Source: UBA1738 sp964388835
Lineage (GTDB): Bacteria > Bacillota > Clostridia > UBA1381
Assembly: GCA_964388835.1 (NCBI GenBank)
Contig: CAYMBZ010000008.1
Span: 1-41,699, forward strand
Direction of reading: 5' to 3'
Length of the DNA stretch: 41,699 nt
The notes beneath the pieces were generated by a model. The model was given only the letters and a program-made list of their open reading frames with translations, did not search any database and was not told the origin of the DNA. Both the position numbers and the translations under genes were made by a program. Of this stretch, positions 31,583 through 40,708 are shown piece after piece (position 1 is the stretch's first letter; each line of letters opens with the position of its first letter).

Positions 31583-32635
31583 TTACTTGCCGAGAACCTC
31601 AAACACCGCAGTTTTACAAATATTTTTTAACTCCTCCATCAAAATGCCGCTCTTTAAATAAAATTCACGTTCTGCCGCGGCAAGCTTTGACAGCCTCAGC
31701 CATACAAGCCCCTCGGAAATTCTCTGTCCGTATTTTCCCGAAATCTCTTCTATCTCACCGCTGTATCTCTCATCCGTTCCGCAAAGTCCCGCCTCGGAAT
31801 AGAAATCAAAAATTTTATCCCCCTCCCGTGACGGAAAAAGCTCATGCGGCTTTGTGGAATCAAATACGCAGAATGATAACGCCGGCACAATCACCATATC
31901 CAAACTGTTTTTATCAAAACTGCAGTAATACACTTCAGTGTCAAATCCCGCATCATTTGCGTTTTTGACAAGCTTTTTCAAAAAAGTGGATTTCCCGGTC
32001 CCCGGTCTCCCTTTTATAAAACAACGCGAGTTTAAACCCAACGTCAGATTATCTATATAATTCACCGAGCCGTCCACGGTTGATGCACCGAAAAACCTCT
32101 TAGGGTTGTTCTTTCCGCGATTCCCCGCCGCATTCCCGATAAGTCCGCAAATCATACCGTCGCAGTATGCATTAAGCCGCTTAAAATCAATTCGTTCGAT
32201 GTATATCTTCTCCCACTCATCATGTATAATCTTTGCCCTTTTGTATTCCTCATAAAATTTTTTCAGCGCATTTTCCGACTTTTTCTCAAGTTCCGCAACA
32301 TATCCGCTGTCCACGGTATCATACCCAAGCGCCCTATCTGTATCAATAACCTGCATTTCCGTCTCATTTTCCGCGCAATGCTCATTTATAACCGCCGTTT
32401 TTATATCCGGTATTATCACACCGTCACAGCACCTTATATCAAACGGATTTACTACTTCCTCCACAATATCGAACCTTTCCTGTGCCACCTCGCTTATCTT
32501 CCGCATAACCTCGGTTTTTACACTCTCGGATTTTCCATTTACAATAAAAATTCTTTCCGCATTTTCGATATTGCTCCCCATAAAATTTACACATCCGCTT
32601 GATGTATTAGCCCGTGCAAAATATTTTTTTACCAT
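31583..32635 (-). CDS. PRK06851-like P-loop ATPase
   Basis: A 350-residue protein with the PRK06851 layout: start MVKKYFARANTSSG, two related P-loop halves, and phrases such as DGVIIPDIKTAVI and SLDMVIVPALSFCVFD. The second half has an intact Walker A, GRPGTGKST (209-217). In the first half the corresponding site reads NGKSESVKT (33-41), so the P-loop is degenerate. The function of the family is unknown. The start at 32635 has GGGAGG 9 nt upstream; an ATG two codons earlier is too close. It follows rho by about 100 nt, and a partly paired hairpin with a T-rich tail lies between them. Confidence 0.82.
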   Translation of the reverse strand: MVKKYFARANTSSGCVNFMGSNIENAERIFIVNGKSESVKTEVMRKISEVAQERFDIVEEVVNPFDIRCCDGVIIPDIKTAVINEHCAENETEMQVIDTDRALGYDTVDSGYVAELEKKSENALKKFYEEYKRAKIIHDEWEKIYIERIDFKRLNAYCDGMICGLIGNAAGNRGKNNPKRFFGASTVDGSVNYIDNLTLGLNSRCFIKGRPGTGKSTFLKKLVKNANDAGFDTEVYYCSFDKNSLDMVIVPALSFCVFDSTKPHELFPSREGDKIFDFYSEAGLCGTDERYSGEIEEISGKYGQRISEGLVWLRLSKLAAAEREFYLKSGILMEELKNICKTAVFEVLGK

Positions 32636-32737
32636 ACACATAAACCTCCCGCACTTTTTACTACAAAATAGTATATGCGACAAAGAAACAAAAAATAATA
32701 AAACGAAGCCGCAAAAAATATTCACAGCTCCGTTTCG

Positions 32738-34039
32738 TTACTTCTTGTAATATTTAATTATGGTATCGGTCAATTCTTCTTTCGTTTGCGTGTTATTCAT
32801 AAACTGCAAAATCCTCGCCATAGTGTCATAGCTGTTCTGCGTGCTTATATTTCTTCTGATTGCCCAAACCGCTTCGGTTTCTTTTAAATCCAACAGTGCT
32901 TCCTCTCGACGCGTTCCGGATTTCAAAATATCTATCGCCGGGAATATACGGCGTTCCTGCAAGCCGCGGTCAAGCTTCAGCTCCATGTTACCCGTACCCT
33001 TGAACTCTTCAAAAATAACATCATCCATTCGCGAACCGGTTTCAACCAGAGCTGTTGCAAGTATGGTAAGGCTTCCACCCTCCTCAATATTTCTCGCCGC
33101 GCCGAAAAACTTTTTCGGTCTTATCAGCGCATCCGGGTCAAGTCCGCCCGAAAGTGTACGTCCTGTTGGCGTAACCGTCAAATTATACGCTCTCGCCAAT
33201 CGCGTTATGGAATCCAACAGTATAACAACATCATTTTTCTGCTCAACAAGTCTCATAGCTCTTTCCAGAACCATCTCCGCGCACTTTGTATGGCTCTCCG
33301 GAGTTTGGTCAAAGGTAGATGCAACCACTTCTCCGCTTATTGAACGTCGCATGTCGGTTACCTCTTCCGGTCGCTCGTCAATCAGCAAAACAATCAGATT
33401 TACATCCGGATGATTTTTCGAAATTGATTGTGCTATTTGCTTAATCAGCGTGGTTTTTCCCGCTTTAGGCGGAGCAACAATCATACCTCTCTGTCCCTTG
33501 CCGATCGGCGCCACCAAGTCAAGAAGTCTTGAGGCATATCGGCTCTTTTCCCCTGTATCAAGCCGAAGCTTTTCATTGGGATAAATCGGTGTAAGCCGCT
33601 CAAAATTCTTCCTTTTCAGCGCAACATCAAGGGTATCTCCGTTTATTTTCTTTACAAAAAGCAATGCGGAATACTTATCACTTTCCTGAGATTGACGCGC
33701 ATCACCCATAATCTCGTCACCGGTTTTAAGATTAAATCGGCGTATCTGCGTAGGCGATACATATATGTCATTTTCGCTCGGGCGATAACTTTCTACCCTC
33801 AAAAATCCAAATCCGTCCGCAAGCACTTCAAGAACGCCGCTCACCTCAACGGCGTCCGCCGGTCTTTGGCGTTTTTTCGGCTTCTCTTCCTCCCGATTTC
33901 GGACTTCATCTCTTTTCTGCAATATGCAATCTATGAGTTCATCCTTTTTCATCGTTGAAATTCGCGGTATATCAAATCCCTGCGCAAGCTGTTTAAGCTC
34001 TTCTTTTGTTTTTCTCTGCAGTTCTGTTCTTTCTTCCAA
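32738..34039 (-). CDS. rho: Transcription termination factor Rho
   Basis: A hexameric RNA helicase that ends transcription. About 433 residues: an N-terminal Rho_N domain (TKEELKQLAQGFDIPRISTMKKDELI), a short basic linker, the cold-shock-like RNA-binding domain (LADGFGFLR, DIYVSPTQIRRFNLKTGD), and an ATPase domain with Walker A APPKAGKTT near residue 190, LLIDERPEEVTDM, and the Q-loop and R-loop regions (VTPTGRTLSGG, RIFPAIDI). A TTG at 34039 has AGAGG 7 nt upstream; a GTG at 34045 is closer than ideal to the same site. It lies just after cvpA. Confidence 0.96.
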   Translation of the reverse strand: MEERTELQRKTKEELKQLAQGFDIPRISTMKKDELIDCILQKRDEVRNREEEKPKKRQRPADAVEVSGVLEVLADGFGFLRVESYRPSENDIYVSPTQIRRFNLKTGDEIMGDARQSQESDKYSALLFVKKINGDTLDVALKRKNFERLTPIYPNEKLRLDTGEKSRYASRLLDLVAPIGKGQRGMIVAPPKAGKTTLIKQIAQSISKNHPDVNLIVLLIDERPEEVTDMRRSISGEVVASTFDQTPESHTKCAEMVLERAMRLVEQKNDVVILLDSITRLARAYNLTVTPTGRTLSGGLDPDALIRPKKFFGAARNIEEGGSLTILATALVETGSRMDDVIFEEFKGTGNMELKLDRGLQERRIFPAIDILKSGTRREEALLDLKETEAVWAIRRNISTQNSYDTMARILQFMNNTQTKEELTDTIIKYYKK

Positions 34040-34054
34040 AATCACACCTCTATT

Positions 34055-34756
34055 CTACACAAAAAATGATAACAACAAATTGTTTTCATAAAAATATTTC
34101 AAAATGTACGTTGAATTAATCGTCGCCTGTATCTCCTCCAACTTATCCGTCGGAGTAAACAAGCTCACCGCTCCGCATACTATGTATATCGCCAGTGCCG
34201 CATTAAATATTCCGACTACAGCACCCAAAGTACGGTTTATGGTTTTAAGACCAGGCAATCCGAACAGACTTTCCAATATCTTTAATGCCAAAAATACAAA
34301 TACCCTCACCAATACAAAAAGCAAAAGCATTGCTATAACCTTCATAATTATAAGTGTCAATGAATCGGTTATAACCTCCATAACATTATTTTTAATCTCC
34401 GACATCTGCCGTATACTGTTTTCGATACTGTCCGATAAAAACGCCGGAAGCGAAAGCGCCTCGCAAACCTCAAGCGCCTTTTCGTTATCCGTTGTATCTA
34501 TCTCTTCGGAAAGCTGTTCCTTTTCATAGGTTTTTGTAATATTCTCGCTCACCATATGCTTAATATTGTCTCCGAGGGGTGTTGTCTGAAGAAACTCAAG
34601 TACCGTATTCTGCATAGATGCAAGTAAAATCACCGTAAGCAAAAGCGCAATAATATTTTTTGAGGCACGTATAAAGCCTTTCTTTGCGGCAAGCGAAACA
34701 AAGAACACCGCCACAGCCGCAAGTACAATATCCCATATATATCCCGGCATAATCAT
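34055..34756 (-). CDS. CvpA family membrane protein
   Basis: A 233-residue protein with four predicted membrane segments (about residues 8-25, 34-52, 133-157 and 178-200) and the GLPGLKTINRTLGAVVGIFNA phrase of CvpA-like proteins. The central region between helices 2 and 3 is long and acidic. The family is linked to colicin V production and envelope homeostasis; its role is not defined. The start overlaps the preceding stop by 4 bp and GGAGGTGG lies directly upstream. Confidence 0.85.
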   Translation of the reverse strand: MIMPGYIWDIVLAAVAVFFVSLAAKKGFIRASKNIIALLLTVILLASMQNTVLEFLQTTPLGDNIKHMVSENITKTYEKEQLSEEIDTTDNEKALEVCEALSLPAFLSDSIENSIRQMSEIKNNVMEVITDSLTLIIMKVIAMLLLFVLVRVFVFLALKILESLFGLPGLKTINRTLGAVVGIFNAALAIYIVCGAVSLFTPTDKLEEIQATINSTYILKYFYENNLLLSFFV

Positions 34757-36129
34757 TCCACCTCCTGCGGTGCCGCGCTCTCTTCCGGCAGGGCAACCGT
34801 TTCCTTTTTATCTCGATATTTCAATTTTTTAAACTGCACACTTGTGCTGTACACGCAAAATGCCTTTTTGGAACTCAGCACGTACACATCTTTAACGTCC
34901 GCATCACAGCTTGTGCGATACATTTTCTTTCCGTTGAAGTCAGTTATTATTACGTCTCTGCCGCTGTTGTATGAAATATAATCCGCTTTTATGCTCACCG
35001 CATCGGGCATTACTTCGGTTTTTATCGGCGTATATTCCTTTCCGCTACCTCCGATAACGGTGATTTCCCCCGTTCCGCCGGTCTCAAAAAGCAACAGTTT
35101 TGCTCCACTTTCCTCCATAGAATACTTATTAAGAATCTTTCCGCCGAAATTATACTGCCACGATACCTTTCCCTTTGAAGAAATTCCCGCACACATGTTA
35201 TCGGCAAAAGCATTAAGCTTTTCACCGCTGTATTCCAAATCAAATATAATCGAATTTTTGAAATTTTCCGTCTTATATTTTGTTTTTCCGTTCACGTTAA
35301 AGCAGGTAATAAAGCTATCCGCACCCTCATCGGTATTTAACAGTGATATCGACAAACTTCGTTTTTCGGAAATAGCCGCATCCAATATATTGTATGAGCC
35401 GGAATCCCAAGCGAAAATAACCTTTCCGCTTTTGTTGAACACTACCACCTGCCCCTTAAAATACTCCTTTTCGCAAACAGCGGTAACATCGCCGTTTTCC
35501 GAAACGTCCGCCGTGATAATATTTCCCTCGGTGCTTTCGGAAAACAAAAGCTTTTTCCCATCATAAAGGCTTACTTTTTTCGCTCCGGTTTCGTTTATCA
35601 GCACATACTTGCCGCGCACCGTCAGCTGAGGGTCTTGCATTTGCAAAGGTAATTCCCAAATAAGCTCTCCGCTTTGTGAAAAACACCTGTATTTTGTTTC
35701 ATTCACGGCAATTATTTTGCCTTTGTACTCTGCAAACTCGGCATTTGCCGCCCCATCCAATGCTATAGGCACCGCATCATCCGTCACTCTTACTGTTTCC
35801 TTTGCGGTAAGCTCCGCCGTTCCCTCTTTTTCAGGTATTTCCTCCTGTTGCATATATCCCCATGCCTTATCGATTTCATCCTGGATTGACGCGGGCACCA
35901 TTGTAGGCTTAGGCTCCGGCGCGGACATATCGTCAAGGTAAAGCTGTACCTCAATCGGTAGGGTAATTCCTATCATATTGCATATTCCGGTAACATTCCG
36001 TTTGAAATTGTTTTTGTATGCTTGTATAAACGCCACATTTGTCCCGGATTGTACAAGGGCGAAAAGTGTAACCGCGCCAAGGCATAATACGACAACCAGC
36101 ATTTTCAGAATATTTCTCTTTTTGTCCAT
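34753..36129 (-). CDS. DUF5711 family membrane-anchored beta-propeller protein
   Basis: A 458-residue protein with one N-terminal membrane helix (about residues 9-26), a linker containing an acidic and Pro-rich segment, and a repeat-rich beta-propeller-like domain (about 120-430) with recurring units such as CFSQSGELIWELP, VFNKSGKVIFAWD and ISSKGKVSWQYNF. This is the DUF5711 layout; the propeller should lie outside the membrane. Function unknown. The ATG at 36129 overlaps the truA stop (TGATG); a TTG three bases upstream is also possible. It is coupled to cvpA downstream. Confidence 0.85.
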   Translation of the reverse strand: MDKKRNILKMLVVVLCLGAVTLFALVQSGTNVAFIQAYKNNFKRNVTGICNMIGITLPIEVQLYLDDMSAPEPKPTMVPASIQDEIDKAWGYMQQEEIPEKEGTAELTAKETVRVTDDAVPIALDGAANAEFAEYKGKIIAVNETKYRCFSQSGELIWELPLQMQDPQLTVRGKYVLINETGAKKVSLYDGKKLLFSESTEGNIITADVSENGDVTAVCEKEYFKGQVVVFNKSGKVIFAWDSGSYNILDAAISEKRSLSISLLNTDEGADSFITCFNVNGKTKYKTENFKNSIIFDLEYSGEKLNAFADNMCAGISSKGKVSWQYNFGGKILNKYSMEESGAKLLLFETGGTGEITVIGGSGKEYTPIKTEVMPDAVSIKADYISYNSGRDVIITDFNGKKMYRTSCDADVKDVYVLSSKKAFCVYSTSVQFKKLKYRDKKETVALPEESAAPQEVE

Positions 36130-36863
36130 CAATAATACACCTCCGTCAAAAACAATCCCTCGGGCGGAGCGGTTATCCCTGCTCGCTTCCTGTCACGCGA
36201 TGCAATTATATCCGCCATATCCTCCGCATTTATTTTTCCGCAACCCGCAAAGGCTAATGTTCCGGCTATAATCCGCACCATGTTATACAAAAATCCGTTT
36301 CCCGTCACCGTTATTTTTATCAATCCGTTTTCCCTTTCAACATCGAGCGAATAAATGGTGCGTACAGTGGTTTTTACCGTAAATCCGCTTGCCGCAAATC
36401 CAATAAAGTCATGTTCCCCCAAAAATGCCGAAGCGGCGAGCTTCATTTTTTCCATATCCAATTCATAAGGGAAATGCCATGAATACTTCCCCTTAAAGAC
36501 ATCCGGAAAGCGTGAATTCTGAATATAATAAGTATAGCATTTTTTCTTTGCCATATATCTTGCGTTAAAATCAACACATTCATCCTCCGCCGAAAGGCAA
36601 ACTATATCGCGCGGAAGCTGTGAATTTAGGGCATACGGAAGCTTGTCGCAAGGTATTTTTGTTTCCGACCCGAAATTGCATACAAACATTTTTGCATGCA
36701 CGCCGGTATCTGTTCGACTGCAACCGACAACCCGCGGTCTCACACCGGTTATCTTGAATATCGTCTGTTCAAGGGTTTCCTGCACTGTAACCGCATTTTT
36801 CTGTGTCTGCCAGCCATGATATTCGGTACCGTCATATTGAAGTGTCAGCTTAATATTCCGCAT
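36129..36863 (-). CDS. truA: tRNA pseudouridine(38-40) synthase
   Basis: The enzyme forms pseudouridine at positions 38-40 of tRNA anticodon stems. The 244-residue product has LQYDGTEYHGWQ at the N-terminus, the catalytic Asp in GCSRTDTGVHA (D52), ALNSQLP, ARYMAKKKCYTYYI, and GNGFLYNMVRIIAGTL near the C-terminus. GGAGG lies 6 nt before ATG 36863. It follows ecfT, as in many Firmicutes. Confidence 0.96.
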   Translation of the reverse strand: MRNIKLTLQYDGTEYHGWQTQKNAVTVQETLEQTIFKITGVRPRVVGCSRTDTGVHAKMFVCNFGSETKIPCDKLPYALNSQLPRDIVCLSAEDECVDFNARYMAKKKCYTYYIQNSRFPDVFKGKYSWHFPYELDMEKMKLAASAFLGEHDFIGFAASGFTVKTTVRTIYSLDVERENGLIKITVTGNGFLYNMVRIIAGTLAFAGCGKINAEDMADIIASRDRKRAGITAPPEGLFLTEVYY

Positions 36864-36900
36864 CACGTTCCTCCGTTTTTATGCGCGATTTGTGAACTAC

Positions 36901-37713
36901 TTACATAAGCCTTTGCATCGCAAAAAGTGCCGTCGCAAAAACTGTCATAAAGATTACGGCAATCAAGTCCCGCACCGTCAGTTTCATTTGCTTCATGCGA
37001 GTCCTGTTTTTTCCTCCATGGTAACAGCGCGAATCCATTGCAATGGCAAGATCATCAGCTCTTCTGAACGCGCTTATGAAAAGTGGCACCAAAAGCGGAA
37101 TCATCGCCTTTGCTCTTTTAAACACATTTCCGCTTTCAAAATCTGCGCCTCGCGCCATCTGCGCTTTCATAATTTTCTCGGTTTCCTCCGAAATTGTCGG
37201 AATAAAGCGTATGGCAATTGTCATCATCATAGCAATTTCATGAGCCGGCACTTTTATTATCTCAAATGGTCTCAGTATCTTTTCAATACCGTCGGTAAGC
37301 ATAAGCGGAGATGTTGTGAGAGTTAAAATCGAAGTTCCGACCACCAGATAAACAAGTCTTAAAATCATCAAAACTGCGGTTGTAACACCCTCCTCGGTAA
37401 TCTGCATTGAACTCCAAAACGGGCATACCCACAAAACCGTTCCTCCCCGCGTCATGAACAAATTAAGCACAGCCGTAAAAATCAAAATATACAGCATAGG
37501 CTTTAGTCCGCGCAGAATAAATTTCGGCGGTACCTTTGAAAGATACACCAAAAACAGCATAAATACCGTAAATGCCGCATACGCTTGTGGTGAACGTATC
37601 AAAAATAATATGATTATATAAAAAAGTGACAAAAGAATTTTCACGCGGGCATCCATTTTATGAATAAAGGAGTCACCATCAACATATTGTCCGATTGTAA
37701 TATCCTTAAACAT
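36901..37713 (-). CDS. ecfT: ECF transporter transmembrane protein EcfT
   Basis: The membrane scaffold of the energy-coupling factor transporter, which moves vitamins or metals delivered by exchangeable S components. The 270-residue product has about five membrane helices, DARVKILLSL near the N-terminus and the coupling motif region AQMARGADFESG (Ala-Arg-Gly) followed by a further charged segment (FRRADDLAIAMDSRCY), which bind the two ATPases. It overlaps ecfA2 by 8 bp. No S component is encoded nearby. Confidence 0.94.
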   Translation of the reverse strand: MFKDITIGQYVDGDSFIHKMDARVKILLSLFYIIILFLIRSPQAYAAFTVFMLFLVYLSKVPPKFILRGLKPMLYILIFTAVLNLFMTRGGTVLWVCPFWSSMQITEEGVTTAVLMILRLVYLVVGTSILTLTTSPLMLTDGIEKILRPFEIIKVPAHEIAMMMTIAIRFIPTISEETEKIMKAQMARGADFESGNVFKRAKAMIPLLVPLFISAFRRADDLAIAMDSRCYHGGKNRTRMKQMKLTVRDLIAVIFMTVFATALFAMQRLM

Positions 37714-38566
37714 TTTCTGCCTCCTTTAAAAGCTCAGCATACAGCTCGGCGGCAAATTTCACCGTATAAACATCCGAGCGAAGCCGTACACCGTCCGCGA
37801 TAAGTCTGTGGGTAAGTTCGGTTATCTGCGGCACGTTAAGTCCCATTGCGCGAAGCTCCGTGCTTTTCTCAAAGACCTCCGAGGTGCTTCCGTGCATCGC
37901 CAGCTGTCCGCGGTTCATCACCAAAATATCATCCGCAACCCGCGCCACATCCTCCATTGAATGTGAAACAAAGATTATGGTCATCTTTTTATTCTGCTCA
38001 TGAAGGCTCACAAGCTGATTTAAAATTTCATCTCTGCCCTTTGGGTCAAGTCCCGCCGTCGGTTCATCCAAAATAAGAACACTCGGGCTCATGGAAAGCA
38101 CTCCGGCAATCGCAACACGCCGTTTTTGACCTCCCGAAAGCTCAAAAGGCGATTTTTCCAAAAGTTCATGAGATAGTCCGACAAAATCCGCCGCCTCAAA
38201 AACGCGCTTTTTTATTTCTTCCTCATCAAGCCCCATATTGGTCGGGCCAAAGGCAATGTCCTTGTAAACCGTCTCCTCAAAAAGCTGATGTTCCGGATAT
38301 TGGAACACCAAACCCACCTTTTTTCGAACATCGTTCAAATTTGTGTCCGGTGAGGTTATGTCCTGTCCGTCAATCTCGATTTTTCCCGAGGTCGGGCGCA
38401 CCAAAGCATTCAAGTGCTGTATCAGCGTAGATTTTCCCGAACCGGTATGCCCGATAACAGCGGTAACTCTCCCGTCCGGAATTTCAAAAGTCACATCACT
38501 GATTGCAGTTTTTTCATACGGCATTCCCTGTTGATATACATATGTCAAATCCGTTACCTTAATCAT
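37706..38566 (-). CDS. ecfA2: ECF transporter ATPase EcfA2
   Basis: A 286-residue ABC ATPase with Walker A GHTGSGKST (39-47), Q-loop FQYPEHQLF (88-96), signature LSGGQKRR (143-150), Walker B LILDEP (164-169), and the switch His in VSHSMED. The C-terminal domain (about 225-286) matches ECF A subunits (VPQITELTHRL). It pairs with EcfA1 on EcfT. It overlaps both neighbours by 8 bp, indicating one translated operon. Confidence 0.95.
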   Translation of the reverse strand: MIKVTDLTYVYQQGMPYEKTAISDVTFEIPDGRVTAVIGHTGSGKSTLIQHLNALVRPTSGKIEIDGQDITSPDTNLNDVRKKVGLVFQYPEHQLFEETVYKDIAFGPTNMGLDEEEIKKRVFEAADFVGLSHELLEKSPFELSGGQKRRVAIAGVLSMSPSVLILDEPTAGLDPKGRDEILNQLVSLHEQNKKMTIIFVSHSMEDVARVADDILVMNRGQLAMHGSTSEVFEKSTELRAMGLNVPQITELTHRLIADGVRLRSDVYTVKFAAELYAELLKEAENV

Positions 38567-39410
38567 TTTTCCGTCCCTTCAATTTCTCCAAAATGACCTT
38601 TTCACATTCCTCAACCGTAATTATATCCTGAGGCAGGTCAAATCCCATTTCCCGCAATCGGAAAAGAAGCTCTGTAACCTGAGGAACATCCAACCCGATT
38701 TTCTTGATTCTTTCAACCTCGGCAAATACCTTCTTCGGGATATCGTCAATAACGGCTTTTCCCTTTTCCATCACAACTACGCGGTCTGCCATCGCCGCCT
38801 CATCCATATAATGCGTAATCAGAACCACCGTCATTTTGCGTTTTTTGTTAAGCTCTTTGATTGTACGCATAACCTCGCTTCTGCCTTTCGGGTCAAGCAT
38901 TGCCGTAGGCTCATCCAAAATAATACATTCCGGTTCCATTGCAAGCACCGCGGCTATTGCAACTCTTTGCTTCTGACCGCCCGAAAGCCGCGACGGCGAG
39001 CTTTTTGCAAATTCCGTCATATTAACGGTTTCAAGGCACTCGTCCACTCTTTTTCGAATTTCCTCCGGCGGCACTCCCAGGTTTTCGGGAGCAAATGCCA
39101 CCTCATCCTCTACCACTGCGGCAACCATTTGATTATCCGGATTCTGAAAAACCATTCCGGCGGTACTCCTTATGCTGAATACATTTTTCTCATCCGCGGT
39201 ATCCATTCCCGCGATATACACCTTTCCTCCCGTGGGAAGTAATATTCCGTTTAAATGCTTTGCGAGGGTGGATTTCCCCGAGCCGTTATGCCCCAGCACA
39301 GCAACAAAGCTCCCCTTATCAATATGAAGGTCAAGCTCCTTTATAACAAATTTCTTTTCCTTTGTTTCTTCATCATCATAAGAAAACGAAAGTTTTTCAA
39401 TGTCAATCAT
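38559..39410 (-). CDS. ecfA1: ECF transporter ATPase EcfA1
   Basis: A 283-residue ABC ATPase starting MIDIEKLSFSYDDEE with Walker A GHNGSGKST (40-48), Q-loop FQNPDNQMV, signature LSGGQKQR, Walker B IILDEP and the switch His in ITHYMDEA. The FQNPDNQ phrase is typical of EcfA1. The start at 39410 follows AGGGG at 9 nt; an in-frame ATG at 39431 lies inside the methyltransferase gene with a poor site. It is the first of three overlapping ecf genes. Confidence 0.95.
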   Translation of the reverse strand: MIDIEKLSFSYDDEETKEKKFVIKELDLHIDKGSFVAVLGHNGSGKSTLAKHLNGILLPTGGKVYIAGMDTADEKNVFSIRSTAGMVFQNPDNQMVAAVVEDEVAFAPENLGVPPEEIRKRVDECLETVNMTEFAKSSPSRLSGGQKQRVAIAAVLAMEPECIILDEPTAMLDPKGRSEVMRTIKELNKKRKMTVVLITHYMDEAAMADRVVVMEKGKAVIDDIPKKVFAEVERIKKIGLDVPQVTELLFRLREMGFDLPQDIITVEECEKVILEKLKGRKND

Positions 39411-39415
39411 AAATC

Positions 39416-40285
39416 TCAGCCCCTGTTCCATCGACAGCTTATTCCGCAGGGCAGAATCATCTGCTTATCGCGCATCATAAGCCCGATTTCGTCACAGCTT
39501 ACATGTCCGCCGTATTTTTTCTTCATTGTGAGTGTCATCACGTTACTCATTATAGTTTGTGAAAGTCCGGTTGTATAAGAATTTATCAGGAAAAACAGCG
39601 GGGCATCCGACAGAATTTCCATGCACGCTTCAATCAGCGGATAAAGCTCTTCCTCTATCTTCCAAAGTTCTCCGCCCGGACCGCGTCCGTAAGATGGCGG
39701 GTCCATAATAATCGCATCGTATTTTTTTCCGCGTCTTCCCTCTCTTGCCACGAATTTTTTCACATCATCCACAATATATCTTACCGGTCTGTCGGAAAGT
39801 CCGGAAGATGCCATATTCTCTTTCGCCCACGACACCATTCCTTTTGATGCATCCACATGACAAACTTCCGCTCCCGCCGCCGTTGCCGCAACGGTTGCCC
39901 CTCCGGTGTATGCAAAAAGATTTAAAACTTTAACAGGCTTGTCCGCATTTTTTATAAGTTCGGAAAACCAATCCCAATTAACCGCCTGCTCGGGAAAAAG
40001 CCCTGTGTGCTTAAATCCCATCGGCTTGATATTAAATGTCAGATTTTTGTACCCCACCGTCCATCTTTCCGGCATTTTTCTGTTGAAAAATTCCCAGTTT
40101 CCGCCGCCGGAACTGCTTCGGTGATAGGTGGCATCGGTTTTCTGCCACAACCCCGTTCCGCTTCGCTCCGTCCATATAGCTTGAGGGTCGGGGCGCCTTA
40201 ACAGAATATTCTTCCAATATTCCAGTTTTTCACCGCCGCCCGCATCTATTAAAATGTAATCCTTCCAATCTTCAGAATACCACAT
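39416..40285 (-). CDS. Class I SAM-dependent rRNA methyltransferase (RlmI/RlmK-like)
   Basis: A 289-residue methyltransferase. The SAM-binding motif I is VLNLFAYTGGAT (about residues 120-131), followed by VCHVDASKGMVSWAKEN, and the catalytic motif is MDPPSYGRG, typical of 23S rRNA cytosine-5 or guanine methyltransferases of the RlmI/RlmK group. There is no PUA domain. The target is not certain. The ATG at 40285 follows GGGGAG. It is the first gene of the run leading to the ecf genes and rho. Confidence 0.88.
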   Translation of the reverse strand: MWYSEDWKDYILIDAGGGEKLEYWKNILLRRPDPQAIWTERSGTGLWQKTDATYHRSSSGGGNWEFFNRKMPERWTVGYKNLTFNIKPMGFKHTGLFPEQAVNWDWFSELIKNADKPVKVLNLFAYTGGATVAATAAGAEVCHVDASKGMVSWAKENMASSGLSDRPVRYIVDDVKKFVAREGRRGKKYDAIIMDPPSYGRGPGGELWKIEEELYPLIEACMEILSDAPLFFLINSYTTGLSQTIMSNVMTLTMKKKYGGHVSCDEIGLMMRDKQMILPCGISCRWNRG

Positions 40286-40347
40286 ATTTCTCCCCAATTT
40301 TTATCATGCCGCAATTAGGCAATAATACTGTCATTATATTTCTTAAT

Positions 40348-40376
40348 ATTGTATCACATTTTGGTTCAAAGGTCAA
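40348..40376 (-). promoter_or_regulatory. Sigma-A promoter of the methyltransferase-ecf-truA-rho run
   Basis: On the minus strand: TTGACC (40376-40371), a 17-nt spacer ending in TGTGA, then TACAAT (40353-40348), 62 nt before the methyltransferase ATG. Confidence 0.83.
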
Positions 40377-40421
40377 TAGAAATCCGCTAATGTAACCAAA
40401 CGAAAATTTTAACGCGCCGCA

Positions 40422-40450
40422 TTGACAATTGCGCAAAAATTCGATATACT
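40422..40450 (+). promoter_or_regulatory. Sigma-A promoter of the DUF6472-like gene
   Basis: TTGACA (40422-40427), a 17-nt spacer, then TATACT (40445-40450). Divergent from the promoter at 40348-40376. Confidence 0.87.
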
Positions 40451-40476
40451 TATAATAATTTAAGGAGGCGGTTTAT

Positions 40477-40662
40477 TTGAATAAAAACAACACACCCTGC
40501 GAAACCTGCGCATATTTCGCATATGATGACGAATACGATTGCTGGTTTTGTGAAATGTCTCTGGATGAGGACGAAATGCACCGTTTCATGCAAGGCTCAT
40601 TTATGAACTGCCCGTATTGGCGAAACGGTGACGAATATGCCGTTGTACGCAAGCAAAATTAA
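40477..40662 (+). CDS. Small Cys-rich protein, DUF6472-like
   Basis: A 61-residue acidic protein with CETCAYFAYDDEYDCWFCEMSLDEDEM and a late NCPYWRNGDEY phrase, the pattern of the DUF6472 family of Clostridia. Five cysteines suggest one metal site (CxxC, CxxC and a lone C). Function unknown. The start is TTG at 40477, 7 nt after TAAGGAGGCGG; no ATG fits. It has its own consensus promoter and terminator. Confidence 0.82.
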   Translation: MNKNNTPCETCAYFAYDDEYDCWFCEMSLDEDEMHRFMQGSFMNCPYWRNGDEYAVVRKQN

Positions 40663-40708
40663 AATGCTGACATGTGCCCGCAGTGTGTCCGGTACATATC
40701 AGCATTTT
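40661..40708. terminator. Bidirectional terminator after the DUF6472-like and lipoprotein genes
   Basis: AAAATGCTGA (40661-40670) pairs with TCAGCATTTT (40699-40708), and the pairing extends inward with G-U pairs (CATGTGCC with GGTACATA). T runs follow on the plus strand, and TTTTAATTTTG on the minus strand. The DUF3298 gene stop is at its edge. Confidence 0.85.

Noticed and set aside
31364..31968. Frames on both strands across the hairpin cluster
   Set aside because: They run through perfect inverted repeats or lie antisense to the PRK06851-like gene, lack ribosome binding sites, and have odd compositions.
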